Of a DNA stretch of 9,962 bases, positions 5,047 to 9,962 are shown one piece after another. The first letter of the stretch is position 1. The number at the start of each line of letters is the position of its first letter. This DNA is from an uncultured Spartobacteria bacterium (GTDB taxonomy: Bacteria; Verrucomicrobiota; Verrucomicrobiia; Chthoniobacterales; JAATET01): assembly GCA_937901895.1 (NCBI GenBank), contig CALGTD010000014.1, positions 1-9,962 of the forward strand, given 5' to 3'. The translations under genes were made by a program, and so were the position numbers. The notes beneath the pieces are model-generated. The model did not search any database, was not told the origin of the DNA, and saw nothing but the letters and a program-made list of their open reading frames with translations.

Positions 5047-8000
5047 TCAAGGCCCTCCCGGACGCACTCGAAGCAGGGCGTGGGGCTCGTTCATCGGGTG
5101 TCGATACTCGGTGAGCACATCCACAGCGGTGCGTTCCGCGATCTTGGCCCACGCGGGGGGCGCACCATCCCTGCGCCATGTATCGATCGCGTAGATGTTT
5201 CCGGGAACACTCGGCCAGACGATCCGGAAATCATCCGACTCTCCGGAAAGCACCTCGGTGGCCAGCGTGACGCGCGAGGCTGCCGAAACGGGAGACGTTC
5301 CAAAGTAGACCTCCATGTAGTCGCTCTGCCCGTCCTCGTCGGTATCGACGAGATGGATGTCCGTCCCAATGTCCGCCTCAGTGAGGTCATCCAGTCCATC
5401 TCCGTCGGTGTCGAGGACCTGCACGCTGGCGACAATCCGCTGCTCGGTCCCGTCGTCCACAAAGCGAACGAGGAGCTGTTTCGACGCCGCCGACCAGAAC
5501 CAGCCTGTCTCCATGGACGCCAGGGCCGCCAGGGAAGCGGCCTCCGGCACGAGCCTGCTGCCGATGAGAACCATCACCGGGCGCTGTGTCCACCGATTCG
5601 CGCGCAGCACCGCGGCCCGCGGAAAATTCGGCGAAAAGACGGAGGAATTTCCCAGCTCGACCGCTTTCTTCGTGAAGCGGAGCGTATTCTCGCGCGGCCA
5701 CTTCGCCACGAATTTCGTGAGACTGTAGGCGCTTTGAAGTTCGTGATTCCTCGTGATGCCGTCGTCCTCGTAGAGCGTGTAGCTGGTCCGGGTCGAACCC
5801 GGGTAGACGTCGATGGTCAGGGGATCGAGAGGCTTCTGATCCGCATGGGAAATTTCCGGGCCGCTCGGGATGATCGCCCCCTCCTTCACGAAGACGGGGA
5901 TCTGGTCCAGCGTGGCAGGGACGCTGATCGTCCGTCCGCCCTGGTAGCTGACGTTCGGATCGAAGAAATCATACCACGTCCCCCCGGGCAGCCAGACCGA
6001 GACGTTTGTATTCGTCGTGGCAAGCGCGGGGGCAACGAGGAGCCAGTCGCCAAAGTAGTATTGCCTGTCGATCGACCATGCCTCGGGATTGTCGGGGTGC
6101 TCGAGCGCCATGGCGCGCATCATCGGAATGCCATCACGTGCGCCCTGCCATGCGGTGGTGTAAATATAGGGGAGCAACCGGTAGCGGATCTTCAGGTATC
6201 GGCGGAGGTTTTCCTGCGCGCGCTCGCCGTAGATCCAGGGCTCGCGGCCGTCGTGCCCGTGCGTGCGCATGATGCCGTTGAACGCGCCGAATTGCGCGAC
6301 CCAGCGGATGTAGAGGTTGTCGGCCGGTTTCGCAAAAAAACCTCCGAGGTCGTGGGACGACCACGGGTAGCCGGAGAGTCCGAGCGCGAGGGTTCCGGTG
6401 ATCTGCTCGCTCATCTCGGAGATCGAGTTCGCAATGTCGCCCGACCACGTCGCGGCAAAATGGTGATTTGCGAATCCCCCGCGTGTGAAGAACACCGGCC
6501 GCTGCGCGGTCGTGGCCTCCAGCCAGCGTTCGTGAACGACCTTCGCCGCGCGGTTGGCCATGAGGTTGTCGCCGTCGACATCAAACTCGTCGGGCCAGAA
6601 CCATTCGCCATATCCAGGCTGGATGGCATTCACCCAATGCGCCTGCCACCAGTTTTCGACCACGGCCGGGTCGGTGAAGTTGCCATTGCCGGCCTCGGGC
6701 GTGCCCTTGTTGTTGTGCAGTCCCACATGGAATCCGAGGCGCCTCGCCTCGTCGAACATCGACGGGAGATCCGGGAAGCGCGTGTCATCCCAGCGGTGCG
6801 GATGAAACTTTCCTCCGCGCCAGCCGAAATCGAAGACATACGAGTCGGTCGGGTAATCCTCCGCGCGGAGCCGGTTGATCCACTCGGAAAACTCGGCCTG
6901 GGTCGCGTTGTCGACGCCGTATTTCGAAAGCATGAAGCCGTAGGCCCATTTCGGAAACAGGCTCATGCCACCGGTCAGCCGGGAGTGGAGTCCCAGCACG
7001 GTCTTGAAGTCGCCCGCCATGAACCAGTAGTCGAGGAAGTGCTCAGTGCGAAAGCCGCCGGAGGCGTCGAACGCGGTGTTCTTTTCCACGGTGTTCAAAA
7101 ACACGCCGTAGCCCGCGGTGCTCATAAAGAACGGAACGACCGTGCGCCCGTGGGTCACGGTGAACTCGTTGTAGCCCGCGCTCTTGTTGAGCGGCCGGGA
7201 GCGTCCGTGATCGCCGGATCCAAAGCCGAATCTCGCATGGGGCCCACCGGGCTCCGTGCGCACGACGCCGCGCGTGCTCCGCTCGGCATACATTCCCTCT
7301 GCGTCGGAATCCTTCACGATCAGGGTCGTGTTCGCGGCGTCATACATCTGCAGGCGGAACGGGCTCTTCTGCGCGCGAATCGTCATCGCGCCGGTGTGGA
7401 TGCCGATGTAATCCCCGTGGTCCTGCACGGTGCAGGAAACGGGCGGCCAGTCGTAACGCTGGACCATGAAATAGTCCGGGTGGTTGTCGGGCCGGAAGAC
7501 GCCATCCGGCGAATACTGGATCCGGACCATGCGATCGGTGTTCAGCGTCACCCGGACCTGGGCACCGCCCTCGAGATCGAAACGCACGAGGTTTCCCTCC
7601 ACGATGTGGTCCACGTAATCGGGGACGCCGATTCGTGCCTGCAGCTGCGCCGAGAAGGTCAGCGGAAGATCCGGCCGGTTGTCCGCGTTGCTGACGATGC
7701 GGACCGAGCCGGAATACTCCGGCTTCGCGACCGCAGGCTGGATCGATACCAGCAGTCGCAGCTCATCACTCGCCTCCCGCGAAAGCGTAAAGGGATAGGC
7801 TGCGGGATCCGCAGGATCGAATTCCGCGCCGTTGAGGAACGCCCGGAGCGTGAAGTCCCCGAGCGTCGTCGTGTCGATCTCCGAGATGGAAATGCCACCC
7901 CCGTCCGCTCCGATGTTCGTCACCAGCACCTCCCGGGTTTGCGACTCACCCGGCGCGACGGAACCGAAGTTCACCGATTCCTCGGAGACGGCGATCCCGG

Positions 8001-8790
8001 CCCTCCCGCTGATCCACTTTTGCAACAGATGACTTTCCGTTTCGACGCGGTCCTGGCCGGCGACATCGCGGTTGTAGACGAGCACCTCGGCGATCTGCCC
8101 GTCGTAGGGATCGGTGGTGCCGTTGTTGCGGCCATTGTTTCCCATGTCGAAGCGGGTGAGCGCAGGCAGCGTCACCCGCGTGGAGGAGGACGCCACCTCG
8201 GTCCCATCGACGTAGAGCCGGGCCTCCACCGGACTGACGAAACGCGCGGTGACGACGTGAAGCTGGGCGTCGTTGAACCGGGCGGGAGACGACGTCTCGG
8301 TCCATGTCGGATTGCGACGAAACAGGGCAAGGCATCCGGGACCGCCGGGGCCTTCATTGGTGAACCGGATGCCAAACATCCGGTCGTTCGCACCGGGATC
8401 GACCAGCGAGAAAATCACCCCATTGCGCGTGGTATTGGAGCGCACCACCGCAAAGATCGTGAAGGGATACGCCGTGACCGGAGAGGCGTTGCGGCTCAAA
8501 TAATCCGCCCCGTCGAAGTCCGAGGGCTGGAACGCGACCACCGGCAATCCGCCAAATCCCGGCCCCGGCTGGATGAACGTCGGCGTGCCCCGTGGGTCGC
8601 CCAGATCCAGACCGCTCCCGGAAAGATCCTTCCATGCGGTCACCTTTTGACCATCGAGCAGGGAGGCATTGCCGGCGCCGTCGATGTCGGTCGCATCGAA
8701 ATGAAGTTTCAAGCCGGTCGTCACCGGCGGTGCCGCAACGGCGGGCAATGCAAACCCGGCAAGAAGGAAAAGAAGGGCAGGCGGTCTCAT
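5047..8790 (-). CDS. Secreted modular GH31 alpha-glycosidase
   Basis: A 1247-residue exported enzyme that should cleave terminal alpha-linked sugars (glucose or xylose type). Order of parts: signal peptide 1-20; LamG-like jelly roll about 25-260 (RLYVDGTEV at 191-199, GQIAEVLVYN at 231-240); HYDIN/choice-of-anchor type Ig-like domain about 268-385 (VNFGSVAPGESQTREV); GH31 N-terminal beta domain about 390-610; catalytic barrel about 612-890; C-terminal beta domains with YTLYEDDG (1004-1011); two calcium-loop repeats DTDGDGLDD (1127-1135) and DTDEDGQSD (1149-1157); then a final beta domain. Likely nucleophile is D734 in EWFWPDEFD; likely acid/base is D785 in ATWSGD; D654 and RTHGHDGREPW (842-852) fit the substrate pocket. 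No PEP-CTERM tail. Start at 8790 is set by the signal peptide; no clear Shine-Dalgarno. It follows the LamG gene by 140 bp, possibly in one operon. Exact substrate cannot be read from the sequence. Confidence 0.93.
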   Translation of the reverse strand: MRPPALLFLLAGFALPAVAAPPVTTGLKLHFDATDIDGAGNASLLDGQKVTAWKDLSGSGLDLGDPRGTPTFIQPGPGFGGLPVVAFQPSDFDGADYLSRNASPVTAYPFTIFAVVRSNTTRNGVIFSLVDPGANDRMFGIRFTNEGPGGPGCLALFRRNPTWTETSSPARFNDAQLHVVTARFVSPVEARLYVDGTEVASSSTRVTLPALTRFDMGNNGRNNGTTDPYDGQIAEVLVYNRDVAGQDRVETESHLLQKWISGRAGIAVSEESVNFGSVAPGESQTREVLVTNIGADGGGISISEIDTTTLGDFTLRAFLNGAEFDPADPAAYPFTLSREASDELRLLVSIQPAVAKPEYSGSVRIVSNADNRPDLPLTFSAQLQARIGVPDYVDHIVEGNLVRFDLEGGAQVRVTLNTDRMVRIQYSPDGVFRPDNHPDYFMVQRYDWPPVSCTVQDHGDYIGIHTGAMTIRAQKSPFRLQMYDAANTTLIVKDSDAEGMYAERSTRGVVRTEPGGPHARFGFGSGDHGRSRPLNKSAGYNEFTVTHGRTVVPFFMSTAGYGVFLNTVEKNTAFDASGGFRTEHFLDYWFMAGDFKTVLGLHSRLTGGMSLFPKWAYGFMLSKYGVDNATQAEFSEWINRLRAEDYPTDSYVFDFGWRGGKFHPHRWDDTRFPDLPSMFDEARRLGFHVGLHNNKGTPEAGNGNFTDPAVVENWWQAHWVNAIQPGYGEWFWPDEFDVDGDNLMANRAAKVVHERWLEATTAQRPVFFTRGGFANHHFAATWSGDIANSISEMSEQITGTLALGLSGYPWSSHDLGGFFAKPADNLYIRWVAQFGAFNGIMRTHGHDGREPWIYGERAQENLRRYLKIRYRLLPYIYTTAWQGARDGIPMMRAMALEHPDNPEAWSIDRQYYFGDWLLVAPALATTNTNVSVWLPGGTWYDFFDPNVSYQGGRTISVPATLDQIPVFVKEGAIIPSGPEISHADQKPLDPLTIDVYPGSTRTSYTLYEDDGITRNHELQSAYSLTKFVAKWPRENTLRFTKKAVELGNSSVFSPNFPRAAVLRANRWTQRPVMVLIGSRLVPEAASLAALASMETGWFWSAASKQLLVRFVDDGTEQRIVASVQVLDTDGDGLDDLTEADIGTDIHLVDTDEDGQSDYMEVYFGTSPVSAASRVTLATEVLSGESDDFRIVWPSVPGNIYAIDTWRRDGAPPAWAKIAERTAVDVLTEYRHPMNEPHALLRVRPGGP

Positions 8791-8871
8791 GGTCACGTGT
8801 CGTCCGTTGCGGCACCGCATCCGCACCGCGGATGGCCGGCGTTGGTCGCAAAGACGCGAAGGGGATGTGGA

Positions 8872-8895
8872 AGTGGGAAACGGCGGCTTCCCACT
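8872..8895 (-). other. Hairpin between LamG gene and GH31 gene
   Basis: A perfect 8-bp inverted repeat (AGTGGGAA at 8872-8879, TTCCCACT at 8888-8895) with an 8-nt loop lies 35 bp past the LamG stop codon. No T-run follows on the minus strand, so it is not a standard terminator. It could attenuate transcription or protect the upstream mRNA end, which would separate expression of the two genes. Confidence 0.45.
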
Positions 8896-8930
8896 CCCGT
8901 CTCGCAGTCAAACAGAGGGGTCTGGCAGTC

Positions 8931-9842
8931 TCAGGCGCAGGTCGTCGTTCGCGTGCGACGACCGAAGACGATGAACGCAAGCCCGCCGGCGACCAGGATG
9001 CTCCACTCCGCCGGCTCCGGCACGGCGGCGAGAGCCTGTCCGGGATTGTCATGGAGCCAGGCGATCTGCCCGGCGGTCAGCGCGGCATCGTAGATCTGCA
9101 CGTCGTCGATGAGCCCGAGATAGGGATCGATATGCTGCACGTTCGATCCGGTGGTGGAGTTGTTGCGGGTCAGCCGCCCGATCTGGAAATAGTTGAGCGA
9201 CGAAATCGCATCCGTCGTCATGGTCTGGGTGCCGCGCTGCACGCCGTCCACGTAGAGAACGATCTCGTTGGCCGTCGTGTTCACCGTCATCGCGATGTGA
9301 TGCCACTGGCCGTCGTTGATCGGATTATCGAGATCAAGGATGCCCGTCGCCTGATCGCCGACATCTGCGGTGCCGGTGGGACGATTCCGTGCGGTGGCGA
9401 CCAGCTCGCCGGGCGTCGGCGTGGTGTCGTTCAAACGACCGACGCCAAGATCCGTGTAGGTGCGGTAGGGAGTCGTGTTGCCCGCCGAAAGGACCGTGTT
9501 GCGATTGCCGGCGGTGTCGGTGGTGTTGATCCACGCGGAGAAGGTGAGCTGGCCGGCGGACGTGAGAAGACTCAGAAAGCTGGCGTTGCCCATGTCCACA
9601 AATCCCGTCGTCGCGACGCCGTTGAATTGGTAGGCGTTTCCGGAAATTCCGGCGAGTCCGGTGGTGACCCCGGATTGGATGGCGCCGCTGGAGCTTCCCG
9701 CCACCGAATTGGCGGCAATGGCCGCACCGGCGGCTTCATCGAATTTATACCATGCCACCAGCGAGGGATCGTAAAGCTGGGCATGGCTGGGCAGTGCGAA
9801 ACCGCAGAGGACTGCGGCGAGAGTGATTGCGGATTTGTTCAT
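8931..9842 (-). CDS. LamG-domain PEP-CTERM protein
   Basis: A 303-residue exported protein. Residues 1-21 form a signal peptide (MNKSAIT, hydrophobic core, SHA). The body, about 25-265, is a LamG/concanavalin-like jelly roll, a fold that often binds carbohydrate. It has VAWYKFDE (29-36), LTFSAWINT (99-107), GQWHHIAMTV (178-187), LYVDGVQRGT (196-205) and a closing GLIDDVQIYDAALTAGQI (243-260). The PEP-CTERM tail starts VPEPAEW at 274-280, continues with a hydrophobic helix and ends GRRTRTTTCA. This tail is of a different subtype from the VPEPHE tails of genes 1-3. The start at 9842 (ATGAACAAA) follows an A/C-rich leader without a Shine-Dalgarno. No sigma-54-type element is visible in the 72 bp upstream. 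A carbohydrate-binding partner of the downstream GH31 enzyme is plausible but unproven. Confidence 0.92.
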   Translation of the reverse strand: MNKSAITLAAVLCGFALPSHAQLYDPSLVAWYKFDEAAGAAIAANSVAGSSSGAIQSGVTTGLAGISGNAYQFNGVATTGFVDMGNASFLSLLTSAGQLTFSAWINTTDTAGNRNTVLSAGNTTPYRTYTDLGVGRLNDTTPTPGELVATARNRPTGTADVGDQATGILDLDNPINDGQWHHIAMTVNTTANEIVLYVDGVQRGTQTMTTDAISSLNYFQIGRLTRNNSTTGSNVQHIDPYLGLIDDVQIYDAALTAGQIAWLHDNPGQALAAVPEPAEWSILVAGGLAFIVFGRRTRTTTCA

Positions 9843-9914
9843 GGGGTGTGTGGTGGATTTCTGGAACGGGAGGTGAGGCGGAACGGATGAATTCGGATGC
9901 GGCGTCGCCGTTCC

Positions 9915-9962
9915 TCAGGCCCGCGTTTTCCTGCGGAGGAACAGGCAGAGAACCCCAAGACC
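9915..9962 (-). CDS. C-terminal end of a protein with a sorting-type tail (partial)
   Basis: The last 15 codons before a TGA at 9917-9915 read GLGVLCLFLRRKTRA, a hydrophobic segment followed by RRK and a short basic end. This is what the end of a PEP-CTERM or similar membrane-anchored tail looks like, and it sits in the same orientation 72 bp ahead of the LamG PEP-CTERM gene. The PEP motif itself would be outside the window, so the family is inferred. An ordinary membrane protein end is possible. Confidence 0.55.
   Translation of the reverse strand, partial: GLGVLCLFLRRKTRA

Noticed and set aside
5080..9093. A 1337-codon open frame on the plus strand, opposite the GH31 and LamG genes
   Set aside because: It runs antisense across two well supported genes, has no recognisable domain, is very rich in Arg, Gly and Val, and ignores gene boundaries. 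Long antisense open frames are common in G+C-rich genes.
8931..9842. Lipoprotein signal in the LamG protein (Cys13)
   Set aside because: The residues before the cysteine (AVL) do not fit a lipobox, which needs Gly or Ala at -1; an ordinary signal peptide ending SHA fits better.
9843..9914. A terminator or sigma-54 promoter before the LamG gene
   Set aside because: Only a 4-bp GGCG/CGCC hairpin is present and no TGGCA-type box lies on the minus strand, so neither is supported.

Overview
The window looks like a piece of a Verrucomicrobiota chromosome (inferred). The sequence shows several secreted proteins ending in PEP-CTERM sorting tails (VPEP, a hydrophobic helix, then arginines), LamG-type jelly-roll domains, a large modular glycoside hydrolase whose C-terminus carries calcium-loop repeats and a verrucomicrobial-style beta domain, G+C-rich DNA, and start sites with little or no Shine-Dalgarno sequence. 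No rRNA, tRNA, CRISPR array, transposase or integrase was seen.

Left part (1-3000, minus strand): three consecutive PEP-CTERM genes. Each appears to be a one-gene unit. Each start codon is preceded, at nearly constant distance, by a -24/-12 element of sigma-54 type with exactly 10 bp between GG and GC. The second and third genes each end in a related hairpin plus T-run terminator; the end of the first lies at the window edge. Genes 2 and 3 are almost perfect copies (814 bp with one mismatch), yet their promoters and 3' ends have diverged. Genes 1 and 2 encode unrelated proteins but share a homologous upstream region. This mosaic of interchangeable promoter and coding parts is the most interesting signal in the window.

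Middle (3000-5030): a roughly 460-bp intergenic stretch contains a very strong terminator for a small, very basic secreted protein of unknown function (minus strand). Divergent from it is a family GT4 glycosyltransferase (plus strand), plausibly acting in exopolysaccharide or cell-surface glycan synthesis.

Right part (5047-9962, minus strand): a 1247-residue secreted GH31 alpha-glycosidase, preceded by a LamG-domain PEP-CTERM protein and then by the last 15 codons of another protein ending in a hydrophobic segment plus RRK tail. These three face the same way and may be co-transcribed. The LamG gene lacks the sigma-54-type element.

Taken together this is a cell-surface and polysaccharide locus: exported proteins to be sorted by an exosortase (not in this window), a glycan-building enzyme and a glycan-degrading enzyme. 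Exosortase/PEP-CTERM systems are known to accompany exopolysaccharide production, and sigma-54 control of PEP-CTERM genes is known in some Proteobacteria; applying either to this locus is inference.
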